In this document: piece after piece, positions 1-12,200 of the stretch
Numbering within the stretch: the first letter of the stretch is position 1
Layout of the letters: each line of letters starts with the position of its first letter
DNA from: Centrapalus pauciflorus
Lineage: Eukaryota; Streptophyta; Magnoliopsida; Asterales; Asteraceae
Direction of reading: 5' to 3'
Assembly: GCA_020465985.1 (NCBI GenBank)
Contig: JAANYP010004858.1
Location: 215,980 to 279,979 of the forward strand
DNA length: 64,000 bases
Made by a program: the position numbers and the translations under genes
The notes under the pieces: generated by a model
What the model was told of the DNA's origin: nothing
The model's database searches: none
The model's input: the letters and a program-made list of their open reading frames with translations, nothing else

Positions 1-2083
1 GAAAGAGACGTTGGGTACTATGAGCAGAAACTGGAGGTCGCAAAGAAGAGATCTGATGCAATGGCTTTGGTTGCCCAAGAGGATTATTGGGACGATGCAG
101 ATTCTGACGAAGAGGATGACAAAGGTAAAAATTGCTACATGGCGGATCGCATTGGACTGGCCGACTATGCTACAACGTCAGATCCAGAACCAGATACGGC
201 TGCTAAAGGGGAGACAAAGCCAGATCCACCAACTTGTCTGATGGCCAAGTCCGGGGATCCTGAATGTTCCACGTCAGATTCTGAGGCACATGAGGTACAT
301 TCCTTTTACATTCAAAAGCATTATTAGTACAAAATGAATGTAACTTGCACACACAAATACGTTATCTAGAAGCTAGATTAAATGCAAAAACGAAAAAGTG
401 TGTCAAGGCTGAACATCTAGCTCTAACCTTGAAAGAATTATCTGAATTATATGAAAAGAAGTGGTTAACTGATCATGACGGGATAAAACAGATGTTAATT
501 GAAAAGATAGATGTTCAGGATAGGAATACGTATCTTGAATCTTGTATGAATAGACTATCTAATGAAAAGAACTCTTTAATATCAGAAATATCTGTTCTTT
601 CAAAACAATTAGAGACTGTAAGTATGGAAAACATAGATAGTTTAGAAAAATATAAAATAATAGAAGAAGAAAGAGTAGGTTTGTATTCTCGCATAAAGAC
701 CCTAGATGATGAATTTCTAAAACGGGGTCAAACAGAACAAACTATTCATTTAAACCAACCCAAAGAAAATAGGTTTTGCCATTCCAAACAAGGAATTGGT
801 TTTAAAAATCCTAAATATTTGGAAAAGGTTAAGCAAGTTTTACCTAATTTATATGACATGAGATATATGGGTGTTGTGTTAAAGTCATTCGTTTATCAAA
901 CATCGGAAAAAATTTTAACCCGAGAGGATGAGAAACGAAATGAAAATAAACAAAAAGAAACATCTTTTAAATATGAAGAGCAAAACGAGAGTTATCCTTA
1001 TAGAGTACCTACCCTAGAGGAAGATTTCTTGTCTAGTTATTCAGAGGCTGAAATGAAAGTAGAACTAGTCAAACCAATCCCTCATCTTTATATTCCTACA
1101 AAAGTTCTTCAACATAAAATCAAAGTTTTAGAAAAGGAATTAAAGTCAACTCGAAAGAAAGCTCTTGATTATCAAGAAGCTCTTCTTACGAGTGAGGAAA
1201 AACTGGCAAACCAAAGTTTTTAACAAACTGTAGAATTAACTGTCTACAAGGAAAATTTTGACATGGTTTCAGAAAGTTTAAAAGAGCCAAAAGTTTCTCA
1301 TCCTATCAAGATCCCACTTATATCGTCTGAAAAAGGTAAAGCCAAAGTTGAAATTTATTCTATCAATTTTAAAGGTGAGTGCTCAAAACCTTTCAAAGCT
1401 AAGGTTTCAAAGAAGACTCAGAATCAATCCAATTCTTCTAAGAAACCCACTCACCAAGAAAAAGAAAAATCTTCAAAATCTAAGTCTTCCATGCATACTG
1501 ACTCTCGTTGTTTTGTTCCTACAGATCATGTGAGAAGAGTGCCCAAAACGTCTATGCAAGATATTTCCAGTTTTTTTGTGAAGAAGGCTGTTATGCCACA
1601 TGAATTTTTTTCTAGAGATAGGTTGAATGTAATCTCAGAAAACAATATTTGTAATGATGTATCGAATTCTATTTCTTGTTTAAAGTATTCGTTTGGTGAC
1701 TTGTTTAAATTATGTCCAACTCGTTTTAGACGTCAAGTACCTGAAATGAATGCTTTTGTGCCTTTTCCTGCTAAGAGAATTCAGAAAAAGAAAATAAAAA
1801 ATGTTGCATCATCGGCCTCCACAAAAACTGAGACTTGTACTTTCCCTGGCCCAAAACCAAAGAAAATGTTCAACAAGTTTCAAAAAGTCAAAAACCAAAG
1901 GCAAGTTCATCGCCTAAGGTTCCAAAGCCTGTTAAATCCAATTGTAAATGGATTCCAGAAGGCTCTACATTTGGTCCACACATAACTGCTAAATGGGTTC
2001 CTAAAACTGTACACGTGCCATATTCACCTGGAACACCTAACCCAAAAGGACCCATCCTAATATGGGTACCCAAAGTTGTGTGA
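1..2083 (+). pseudogene. copia gag C-terminal part and coiled-coil linker, broken
   Basis: Frame 1 is open from the window edge to 327 and holds ERDVGYYEQKLEVAKKRSD followed by an acidic stretch (DSDEEDDKGKNCYMA), the usual segment after the gag zinc knuckle in this copia group. A stop at about 327 and a frame change lead to a Lys/Glu-rich, coiled-coil-like segment at 345-1223. A stop there is followed by further reading at 1263-1985 and, in another frame, at 1835-2083. The last piece is rich in Pro, Lys and Trp (KWIPEGS, KWVPK), the usual lead-in to the protease. The zinc knuckle itself would lie outside the window. The pieces together make about 690 codons with at least three breaks, so no protein is expected. 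Confidence 0.7.
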
Positions 2084-2311
2084 TTTTAATGCAGATGGTT
2101 CTTGGTTACTTCAGATCAAGACCCGAACTTCATTTAATTGGCTTCTAGTTATCATAGGCTAGGACCCGTTCTTCTGGTTGTCGGTTGTGCTTAAACCTAC
2201 ATGTTTGGCTTCTGTGCACTCAGCTCAGGACCGGGTCTAAATTCATCATGTTTTCTGAACATCTCAGTTCAGAACACGGTTTGCATGTTAATTTATGATG
2301 GATATGTTTAA
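2084..2311 (+). other. non-coding gap between gag linker and protease
   Basis: This stretch between the last gag reading frame and the protease carries scattered stops in all three forward frames. It contains repeated CAGTTCAGAACACGG-like and CAGCTCAGGACCGGG-like phrases. It is probably decayed gag-pol linker. Confidence 0.4.
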
Positions 2312-3692
2312 ATGCCTATAGATTTTCATTACATGTACTCTTTATTTTCCAGACAAAATTCATCTGGTATATGGATTGGGTTGCCTAAGCATATGACTGG
2401 GAGGAGAGAATTGTTGTCCAACATAGTAGAACAATATTGTGGGACAATGAAATTTGGGAACAATAAGCATGCTCACATAAAAGGATACGGGGATTTAGTC
2501 TTAAATAATCTAGTCATCAAGGATGTTGACTACGTTGAGGGGTTATCACATAATCTGTTTAGCATAGGTCAACTCTGCGATAAAGGGTTAGAGGTTACAT
2601 TTACGGCTAAGAACTGTAGTGCTAAGTGTATGGATGGAAAAGAAATCTTATCCGGTTCCCGTAGCTCGAACCTTTACACCATTGATGTAGCTAAGCTAAT
2701 GGTTAAAGATAGCATCTGCCTTTTGTCAAAAGCCTCTTCAAAAGACTCTTGGTTATGGCATCGTAGGCTATCTCACTTAAACTTTGAGAACATCAACAAG
2801 CTGGCTGCAAAACAACTGGTGAAAGGACTCCCAAAACTGAGATATGAAAAGGATCATCTATGTGGAGCATGTGAGAAAGGAAAAATGAAAAGATCATCTC
2901 ACAAGACAAAACCCGAACCATATTCAAAGAGTGTATTGGAGTTACTTCACATGGATTTATGCGGTCCAATGCGAACCCAAAGCATAAATGGGAAGCGATA
3001 TGTGTTGGTTACCGTTGACGACTATTCACGATATACCTGGGTTAAATTCTTGCGATCCTAGGATGAGATAGCTCAAGAGATCATTGACTTTATTAAGAGT
3101 GTCGAAACCCAACAGCAGCTGTCTGTTTAATCAATTCGATCTGATAACGGCACAAAATTCAAGAACTCGGTGGTAAAGAGCTTCCTTCGATCCAAAGGTA
3201 TTCATCATCAGTACTCTGCTGCTAGAACACCTGAACAAAATGGAGTCGTTGAAAGGCGTAACCGTACCCTTATGGAAGCAGCTCGTACAATGCTGACATA
3301 TTCAAAGCTACCTCCATTCTTGTGGGCCGAAGTCGTGTCAACAGCTTGCTACACGCAGAATCGCTCCATAATCCATAAGCGTTTCAATAAAACTCCATAC
3401 CAACTCCATCAAGTACTTGCGTGTATTTGGTTGCAGGTGCTACGTGCTTAATGACAAAGACAACCTCGGAAAATTCAACGAGAAGGCGAATGAAGCGATC
3501 TTCATTGGATACTCATCCAACTCGAAGGCATATCGTGCATACAACACTCGCACCAGAACAGTTAATGAGAGTGTGCATGTCACATTCGATGAAATGGCTG
3601 AACTGGCACCCGAAGTTGATCAATCAGGACAACGCATTACACCAAAGCTTGGACACTTTTCTCAATCTACTTGTTTTTTCCTTCTGATTTAG
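2312..3692 (+). pseudogene. copia protease remnant and integrase, broken
   Basis: The protease flap side is recognisable (KHMTG, then FGNNKHAHIKGYGD). The normal active-site DSG before it is replaced by WIGLP, so the catalytic aspartate is missing. The GAG-pre-integrase zinc region is clear (WHRRLSHLNFENI, then CGACEKGK). The integrase core has LLHMDLCGPM, SDNGTKF and EQNGVVERRNRT, so all three acidic residues of the DDE triad are still visible. In-frame stops lie at 3059-3061 (TAG) and 3128-3130 (TAA). A frame change near 3416 leads to RVFGCRCYVLNDKDN, the C-terminal domain. No active enzyme can be made. Confidence 0.85.
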
Positions 3693-5413
3693 TTAATTTA
3701 TTTGATCCTTTTTATGTAGAATTTTTTGGTCCTAGTACTAATACTTCTAATGTTTCTTCTTCTATAGTTAACACATCCAACGATTCAACTGCGCAACAAA
3801 CTTCATCTCATTCACCTACCATCTTATACCCACCTCCATCCATTTCATTCACTGATACATCTCCAGTTGAATCTACTGCAGAAATGCCCTCACACATAAT
3901 GCCAAACATCATTCCTGCATCTGATCACCCTAAACCCGAACCGGAACCAATGGTACCTTCTTTCGCAACCATTGACCATGAATCATCATCCATTCCCACC
4001 CTTACCACTCGTTCACCTCTTCAACACGAGACAAAATGGACCCGGAGTCACCCAACCGAACAAATCATTGGTGATCTCTCGACCGGTGTCCAAACCCGAA
4101 GGGTGTCTGCTAACGAATGTCTCTTTGCATCATTCCTTAGTATGATAGAGCCTGCTCATGTGGATGAAGCCTTGAAAGTACCTGAATGGATTATGGCAAT
4201 GCAAGAAGAGCTCAACCAGTTTGATCAGCTCAGAGTATGGCGGTTAGTTCCCAAGCCCAAAGACCAAACCATAATCGGAACAAAGTGGATCTATAAGAAC
4301 AAACGAGACAAAAACGGTATTGTGGTAAGAAACAAAGCAAGACTTGTCGCCAAAGGCTACCGATAGCAAGAAGGAATAGATTATGACGAGACCTTTTCTT
4401 CAGTTACATGGATAGAAGCTATCAGAATCTTCTTGGCGTACGCGGCACACAAAGATTTCAAAATGTACCAGATGGACGTCAAGACAGCCATCCTGGACGG
4501 TGAGCTTAATGAAGAGGCGTATATTGAACAACCATAAGGATTTATTGATTCACATAAACCTGACCATGTTTATGTGCTAGACAAAGCCCTCTATGGTTTG
4601 AAACAAGCACCTCACGCATGGTATGACAGTCTTCCAAATTTTCTTATCTCTGCTGGTTTCAGCAAAGGTGTGGTGGACACAACATTGTTCACAAAAAGGG
4701 AAGGCCAACACATAATGCTAGTCCAAATATATGTCAACGATATTATATTTGGATCTACTGACAGTAATTTCTGTAAGGATTTTTCATCTCTAATGGAGTC
4801 CAGGTTCGAGATGAGTATGATGGGGGAAATGAATTTTTTCCTCGGATTACAAGTCAAACAACTTGAAAATGGGATTTTTGTGAACCAGTCGAAATATACT
4901 CTTGACATTCTCAAGAAGTATAAGTTAGACTCTTGCAGGAGTATCGCAACTCCCATGGCTTCAAACTGTAAGTTAGACACTGATCCTTCCGGGAAAAGTG
5001 TCGACCATACAACTTACAGATGGATGATTGGATCCTAAGTGTATCTTACGGCCAGTAGACCAGATATAATGTTTTCAACATGTATTTGTGCTCGTTTTCA
5101 GGCCGACCCAAAAGAATCACACCTAACTGCGGCACGCACTTTTCGTTATCTTAAGGGTACACCCGATCTTGGTCTCTGGTATCCAAAGGGAACCAATTTT
5201 GATCTTACTGCCTTTTCAGATGCTGATTTTGCAGGTTGTAGAGTTGATAGGAAGAGCACATCAGGTGGAATACAATCTTTGGAAAACATACCGATGAGTT
5301 GGTCCTCTAAAAAGCAGAATTGTGTTTCAACATCCACAGCAGAAGCTGAGTATGTAACAGTCGCAAGCTGTTGCTCTCAAGTGCTGTGGATGAGAACACA
5401 GTTACATGATTAT
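3671..5413 (+). pseudogene. copia reverse transcriptase and first part of RNase H, broken
   Basis: A Ser/Thr/Pro-rich linker (3671-4140) leads into RVWRLVPKPKDQTIIGTKW and NKARLVAKGYR, the start of the copia RT. Stops follow at 4364-4366, near 4535 and at 5036-5038. ALYGLKQAPHAWYD, FFLGLQVKQ and YLTASRPDIMFSTC are family signatures. The polymerase motif YVDD is changed to YVND at 4730-4741, which removes one catalytic aspartate. RNase H begins with SDADFAGC and continues to STAEAEYV and LWMRTQLHDY, where the reading is cut by the solo LTR at 5414. It resumes at 7166. Confidence 0.88.
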
Positions 5414-6219
5414 TGAAACACCCATACAACAATAATATATATTTAAGTGTAATTAACAATAAATAGTACAATAATACTTGCGGAATTATGGTAGAATTAA
5501 AACTTTTACAACTAACGCATCACAAGTGATGCATCCGATTAACAACTATTAATTCTACGAGGTTACAGATCATGATCCTGCGAACGAATACTTAAGGCCG
5601 GGAAGTCAACTAACTAAAAACCCATCACAACCAACCAAAGCTTTACCGTTAGTCTCGAGTCTACACTTTGAATAATGAGGAAGAATATACGCTTCCCGCT
5701 CGATAGCTCAAACCTGCAAAAGGTTAACAACTAAAGGGGTAAACAACAAAAGTTGTTTAGTGAATTCTAAGATTAATATAAATAACAGTTACACGCTAAC
5801 CATGCCTATCCAACATATATTTTCTATCAACCAAAGATACAAGGGCCAATGATAGCCAATGCCGAGCTAGAATGAGATCACCTCATCCTCGTTGAGGATT
5901 ATCGGTGTCCCACATCAATTATTTACCTATTCGAATTCACAACAAGATGCCTCATCTCACTAAGGACTATTAGCATTCTCGACATTTATTAATGTCACAT
6001 GTTCCACCATCCCGCCCGACCTAGCCGAGTCAAGGTGGAAAACCAACTCAACTCTTGGAATCCACTACACCGCTAGACATAGTCGAGCCGAAGTGGGGAT
6101 TCCAACGCATGTCATAGTAGCACGTTGTAACGCTTCTACAAAGATGCCTTACCAAATCGGCACGTTACATTACCACAGTACGTACTACTAATGACTCCAA
6201 TCCAAAGGTGAGAACAAAT

Positions 6220-6374
6220 ATGCTTGCGGCCCAACGTGTCATAATCATCGCCACGAAGGCGGCCCGTTGCCGTCCTCACATGATGTCAACACCGCCACTA
6301 GGATATAAATCATGCTTGCAGCCCAACGTGTCATAATCATCGCCCGCAGGCGGCCCGTTGCCGTCCTCACATGA
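6220..6374 (+). repeat. direct repeat inside the solo LTR
   Basis: Two imperfect copies, about 6220-6285 and 6312-6374, share ATGCTTGC(G/A)GCCCAACGTG and GGCGGCCCGTTGCCGTCCTC. They are GC-rich against an AT-rich background. Confidence 0.85.
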
Positions 6375-6740
6375 GATAATCCCATCCCAATCCAATAACC
6401 ACATACCCCGTGGTCGTCTAGGGTTCCCTGTCAAAGTCGGGAGTGGTATTGCCTCTAGCAAGTACGAGGCTATCCCTAGCAAGTACGGGACTTCCGACAA
6501 TGCAAGTACGTCGGCATCCGGCATCCAAAGAGGCCAGGAATAATCCATGGACATCCAAAGGGGTCCCAAAACTAACTCAAACTACCAATGTAATTACATA
6601 TTATGGCTCCATTTTGATCATATAATAACATACTAAAATATTGGAGTCTTTACAAAACATTTCAACCAATACCCATTTAGGGTTTCATCTCCAAAAATGG
6701 AGGAAATGAAAGAAAATGAAGAAGAAGAACAAAGGAGGTG

Positions 6741-6746
6741 TTTATA
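6741..6746 (-). promoter_or_regulatory. TATA box of the solo LTR (minus strand)
   Basis: The minus strand reads GGTATAAACACCTCC here. A pyrimidine-rich CTTCTTCTTC stretch follows about 20 bp downstream, as expected for a plant promoter and 5' leader. This would make roughly 7165-6710 the U3 part of the LTR. Confidence 0.5.
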
Positions 6747-7165
6747 CCTTCAATAACTGACGAAATGAGCAAGATTTGAGCTCCAAAACACTTCAATCTT
6801 CAAAATCTATTCACAACTCTACTCTCTTTTCACTCTTTCTCTCAAAAGAACAAGAACACACACACACCATTGTGTGTGTGTGTGTGTTGGACGGCTTCAA
6901 GGGGGAGAAAAAGGGGGAGTTTTGGCCTTTGGCCAACTCCACCCTCCTACTTTCAATAAATTTCCAATCACACCTCACCTACACATTCTTTCATTTAATA
7001 AAATGCAACTATAATTTCCATTATTTGAGAAATATAACAACTTCAATATTCAAGTAAATTCCTCAAAATATTTATGCTAATAAAAATAACAAAGTATTAC
7101 ATTAAATAACTCTAATATTATAATTGGCTGCTATTTAATTGTTTTAGAAATTTTGGGGTGTTACA

Positions 7166-7395
7166 ATTATGGGTTCTCGCTCACCAATTTCCCAATCTAC
7201 TGTGATTCTAGAAGTGCGATTGCTATTTCTTGCAATCCCGTGCAGCACTTACGAACAAATCATATAGACATCAGGTATCATTTTATTAAAGATCACGTAG
7301 AGAAGGGAACAATTGAATTGTATTTTGTAGGCACAGAATATCAACTTGCTGATATTTTTACTAAAGTTTTAGACGAACCTCGTTTTCAGTTTTAA
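7166..7395 (+). pseudogene. C-terminal end of copia RNase H
   Basis: This is the continuation of the RNase H interrupted at 5413. It contains NFPIYCDSRSAIAISCNPV, HIDIRYHFIKDHV and TEYQLADIFTK, the standard C-terminal motifs of copia RNase H, and ends after DEPRFQF. Just past the stop another frame reads ISHIGMLN, the usual final residues, so a one-base shift separates the end. Confidence 0.88.
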
Positions 7396-8361
7396 TATCA
7401 CATATCGGCATGTTGAATCCACCTTCTAGTTAACTTTCAGACATTTTCTAAAATAATTCTATTTCAAACATACGTGCTTGAAATTCCTTTATTTTAGAAA
7501 ATATCTGTTATTTAAGTTTAAGGGTTGTGTCACAAAATTAAACTTCAATATTTTCTTATCTATGTACCTTTTTAATAATTAATGATCCTGAAAAATTGCT
7601 ATATGAATTTTTCATAATTGAGTGGGACGCTAATTTATCCAGGTTTGTCTCTATCTCAAAGGTTTAAAATGTTCGAGAGTGTAAAATGAAAAAGGATATG
7701 TGTTTAATTGAGAGGGAGTATTGTTAGGATGTTAGCTTATGCATTTTTCGTTTTTAAATTTTCTATAATTTTAGGTCTTAGGTTGTTTAACTTTTTAAAT
7801 TTTAATTTTAATGTAATATGTCAGAAAAACACAAAAAGAGTTTATTTTTTAATATCTTTCAAAAATTCAAAAATAGTTTTTAATTTTATTTTTATTTCAT
7901 TTCTGTCTTAACTTAATTTTTAAGAAAATCACAAAAATATTTTTTTATCTACTTTATGTTCAATTTAGTTATTATATTCAGTCTTAATTTTGTTTTACAA
8001 AGAAAAATCAGAAAAATACAAAAATATTTTGTTTGGGCTACATTTTTTTTTTTGTTTTCTTTTACTTAGATTTAGTATATATATATATATTTTTTGTGTG
8101 TGTTGGACCATTTGGTCTGAATTGAAAAACCTGGTTGGCCCATCTCTTATGTAAATCGCGCGGATCCCTCATGAACCCGACCGACCCGCCAATTTAAATA
8201 GGTGGGATTAAGGTTTCTTCTCCACTAAGTCATCTTATTCCTTCTTTTTCTCTCTAAACCGACGAACATCACCGCCGATTTCACCATTGTCAACCAATCT
8301 AGTTCCAAAATCAACTGTTTTCTTTCAATTTTCTTGCATTTTTGAGCTTTTGCATCATCAG

Positions 8362-9258
8362 GTAACGTCTATTTAGCTTTATTTCAGTTTATAACATCAT
8401 GTTTTGTGTTTTTTAATTTTCGAATTTATTGGGTTTTTACTTTCGGTTTTTGGTAATTTTAGCTCCTTTAATCTGTTCTTTTTAACTTAGTGTAGTTATA
8501 CAATTTGTTCATCTCATGTTTTTACATTAGGATCTGCATTTTCATGCATTTTTATGAATTTTTAAACTGTTCACGTTGCATGTGCATAAACATCTTAAAT
8601 GCTGGAAAATTTTCTAAGTCCCAAATTCAGACCATCCGAACTTCGGATGACCTTCCTTAGAAAATTTTCAAATTTTTAAAGGACCCATCCGAATTTCGGA
8701 CAACTGTTCATCCGAATTCAGACAACTATTCATCCGAGTTCGGACCACTGTTCATCCGAATTCGGTTCTTATCAGCATTGTTCATTCATGATTCATGTTT
8801 TCTAAGTGTTTACCATTTTCACCACCATCTGAATTCGGACCCCATCCGAAGTTGCATACTTAGTTTTTCCATGCATACTTTTTCATCCGAATTTCGGATT
8901 AAACCGAATTTGGATCATTGTTCATCCGAATTTCGGCTCATCCGAAATTCAACACTTAGGATTTTTTTAAATTTTTCCATTTTTGCATTTTTATCAAAAA
9001 TCAAAATCACAAAAATATTCCATGTCCTTTGCATCATTGATTAGAGTTAGGATCAGTGTTTGACTGAAAATGTCTATTCTAACATTGGTCTCTTAACGAT
9101 TGACTTTGGACTTTATTCAGTAGAATTCACATTCTACTGATAAAAGACCCGATGATTTAAACAGAATAGACAGTTTCAAATTCACACTTATCTCAGACTT
9201 AGTGTCAATGTTTTATTCTTCTAAAGTCTGATATTCTAACACTGTTGCATGTTTACAG
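8362..9258 (+). other. possible 5'-leader intron before the extra ORF
   Basis: A donor-like CAG|GTAACG at 8359-8367 and a pyrimidine-ended acceptor TGTTTACAG at 9250-9258 bracket 897 bp of AT-rich DNA. The ATG of the extra ORF follows at 9264, six bases after the acceptor. Splicing here would bring the ORF start close to the TATA-like site near 8187. The sites are seen; their use is inferred. Confidence 0.35.
8635..8950. repeat. cluster of TCCGAATTCGGA-type palindromes
   Basis: About ten near-palindromic 11- to 13-mers occur, including TCCGAACTTCGGA (8635), TCCGAATTTCGGA (8688 and 8886), TCCGAGTTCGGA (8733) and TCTGAATTCGGA (8828). Several share a preceding TTCA. Palindrome clusters in the LTR cis region are a described property of Sireviruses. 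Confidence 0.8.
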
Positions 9259-9263
9259 GACTC

Positions 9264-12200
9264 ATGGATCCCGAAATCATCCTAACCCTTCCCCATTCAC
9301 CTCTCCCAAATAATAACGCCCAAATCCCCGAGGAATCACTTCTTCCCGCATCCCAATATGTCGAGTTTGCCCCCCACAATTGGCAACTTGACATTTCCAC
9401 CCTCCGCCACGAAGCCGAGGATATCACCTTTGATATCCTCAAAGGCCACCCACTATTCTATGCCCTAACCAAAGCCATATCTGTACCGTCCATATACCTT
9501 CAACAATTTTGGCATCATCTCACCATTGTGTCTGATGCTGAACCCCACTTCCTGACTGCGTTCCAGTCAAGATCACCCAAGAAGCCATCCGCCACATTCT
9601 TCGCCTCCATGCTAAAGCCTTCTTTGTCACTAAATACGCCTTCGCCCCCATACCTTCCCTTCTAGAAACCCTTGATGAAATCAAATCCCTTGGATATGAT
9701 GGCCCACTCTCCAAGCCATCTGAATTCAGAACCAAGCACCTTCAAGCACACTGGAGGGTATTATTCGACATAATCAACAAATGTTTCACCGGGAAACATT
9801 CATCCCATGACTCCGTATCCATCCAGGTTCTAGCCATGTTTGCCACCTTCGCGTTCGACTGACACTATGACTACGCAGCATTCCAATTCGAGGAGTTTAA
9901 AAGAGCAGTACTGGAGAAAAGAACAAAACGCGGGCGAAAGCACATACCATTCCAACGGTTCTTGCAACTAATCATACAATTCGCCATGGACCAAGACGAT
10001 GACATTCATGAGTGTCCAGAAGCAGATGTCTATTTCATCACCGCGCTTCAACGTATAAAGATCCCAACGGAAAATGCCAATGTAGCGGTGATGAATATTC
10101 TGCTATCTCTGTTACAAGCTGCTCAGACCGACAGGGTGACGGATTACATTAGGGCTGTCTATCCGGATGAGGCTCAGTCAACACCGACTGAGCCTAACCA
10201 GTCCGAAGGTGAGGAGAGAATGAGTGAGATTGAGGGAGCTGAGGTGGTAGTAGAAAATATCTTGGGTTGGGTGAGAGGGAGTTGTCTGAGGTAATGAAGG
10301 GAGGTGCAGGTGAGACGGAAGAGGCGGTCGATTTTGAACGGGCCATCTCTGTCCAACTGAGAGATGAAGGAGCTGCATCTGAGGGAGATCTCAGCCCCCT
10401 AAGCCGGACAACCCACCATAAGACCACCCGTCTAGTGGTCGAAATCACCCATACCATCCACTTGGTATCCCCTCAAAGGGAAACCACTTCATTTCACGGG
10501 GATTTTGCTCATACAACATCACCCTCTCACTCGGAGAGAGGTGATGTTGAAACAGGTCATATGTCGCCCCCAGTGACCATCATTCGTTCGACCATAGCTC
10601 ACACCCCACCCCCACAAACACACAGCACGACGCCTCCGTGGTGTCCACCCCCGAACAAGCTGCCTTCGTGGCGGCTCAACAAACTTCCAGATCTGAGCAT
10701 CCTGCAGTGGAGCCAGAAAGGATGGAAGGAAGACCTGGTGTTGACACACAAACGACATCAACATCAGGCCATCCTGAGATCTCTCTCGAGATGTTAACAG
10801 CGGCTCTACGTGCTGCTGGAGTTATTACCCGGGCTGACCGGGACGCCCATAAGGAGGCTGCCGAGGAGTGACATACCGCCCTTTTATCATTCATCAAGGG
10901 TAAGGGTGTTGCCTCTGAGGATCTGCCGCCACCACGTACCCGATCAGTCCAAGCAAAAATATCCGAGCTATCAGACAAAATGGATGCGCTTACATGACTA
11001 ATCCTTCAAGTTAACATCAGGCTGACTCCCAAAATGGATGAGCTCCAATGTCGTCCTTAGGCTGACTCCCAAAAGAGAAAACATGACGATCAGGACGACC
11101 CTGATCGTCATGAGGGGGAGAAGCGTCAAAGAGTTCAGTCTGAGGACGAGATGCTTATTGTAGGGGGAGCAGAAACAGAAGGAGCAGAAGGATCAACTCA
11201 AGGGTTTGGGGAAAAAGGTTCTGAGGGTCAAGAAATGATTGAAGACGATCCTCTGGTTAAAGGCTCAGCTCCCTTAGATCCTCTTTTGGCTATGGTGGAG
11301 TATGAGCCAATATTTGAAAAAGTTGAGGTCAGTTTAGTGTCTGATACAAACTCTGATAATGACTAAGACTATCATCCAATTACTCCCAAGCCTGAACCTA
11401 AATCACCAAAGAAATCATCATCCTCGTTTGAGTTTTTGAATTCCCCAACCCATGTGCCTCAAGAAGAAATCATATCTGCTATCCAAACCACATCCACTAC
11501 TCTCAAAGAAACCCTACCAGTCCAACCTACCCCAACAGTCCAAGAAATGCCAACAGCTCAATCAACCCTACCTGCTCAATCAACCCCACCAGCCCATACT
11601 GCCGAGTCATCAGGACCACGAACAGTTGACTGTTTTGATACCAGAGAAGTTACTCCAAGGTATGATGTAACAGATATTGAATGGGTTCGGTGGTATTCTA
11701 AAGGGAAAGTGAAATCTCTGGCTGGAGAGATCAAAGAAGAGATGAAGCAGGACCAGAGGACTCGAGTTTTGAAACTTCTTGAAGCTCCTCCCGCTGAATT
11801 AGAAGAGCCTCCGGTCCAAGGTCTAAAAGAGTTTTTGAGAAAGTTCCCGGCAGAGCAGTTTTAAAACCCCTTTCTAGAAGAAAGGTTCAAAATGGTTTTC
11901 AGAAAGAGACCTGGATCTTACAGCAGATGTCTTCTCATGGTCATGACCGATGCATCCTGAGCAGAACAAGCAGAATATAACTAGATGATGCTGAGGGAAA
12001 AGAGAGATAAAGATAAATATTGGTCAAAGTCAAAGATTGTAAAGATCAACAATATTCATATGTATAAAAGAGCCCGAGTATTCACTCCCGCCTTTGAAGT
12101 GCTCAGAGAGGACGGATCTGTTCAGGAACTGCATGAAACTGACCTAGATTTTGCAAAAATAGACGACATCGAGTTTCTACACAACAAATTGAAAAATAAG

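Larger units (their letters stand above)
5414..7165 (-). mobile_element. solo LTR (1752 bp), probably Ty3/gypsy type, inserted in copia RNase H
   Basis: The segment starts TGAAACACCC and ends GGGGTGTTACA, so it has the TG...CA ends of an LTR, with a perfect 5-bp ATTAT duplication. No coding region, PBS or second LTR is inside, so it is a solo LTR left by unequal recombination. The minus orientation is favoured. On that strand it begins TGTAACACCCC, a start I associate with many plant Ty3/gypsy LTRs, and it has a TATAAA box near 6741-6746 followed by a pyrimidine-rich leader. Length and structure are seen; the gypsy lineage is inferred. Confidence 0.88.
5409..7170. repeat. 5-bp target-site duplication ATTAT flanking the solo LTR
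   Basis: ATTAT occurs at 5409-5413 directly before the TG of the inserted element and again at 7166-7170 directly after its terminal CA. Joining the RNase H reading across one ATTAT copy is continuous (…LHDY then GFSLTN…), which confirms the exact insertion point. Confidence 0.95.
7396..9263 (+). other. non-coding region between pol and the extra ORF; contains a possible LTR
   Basis: No coding frame is supported. A purine tract (7710-7720, GAGAGGGAGTA) is followed at 7722 by TGTTAGGATG, and the stretch ends CTAACA at 9236-9241. 7722-9241 could therefore be a 1.5-kb LTR, a normal Sirevirus LTR length. A TATA-like AATTTAAATAGG lies near 8187-8198, followed by a leader rich in CT. A cluster of TCCGAATTCGGA-like palindromes lies at 8635-8950. 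I found no tRNA primer-binding site after 9241, so this may instead be an internal promoter and leader of the extra ORF. Confidence 0.45.

Noticed and set aside
9236..10978. Minus-strand ORFs across the envelope-like region
   Set aside because: Shadows of the plus-strand coding remnant, which has the recognisable motifs.
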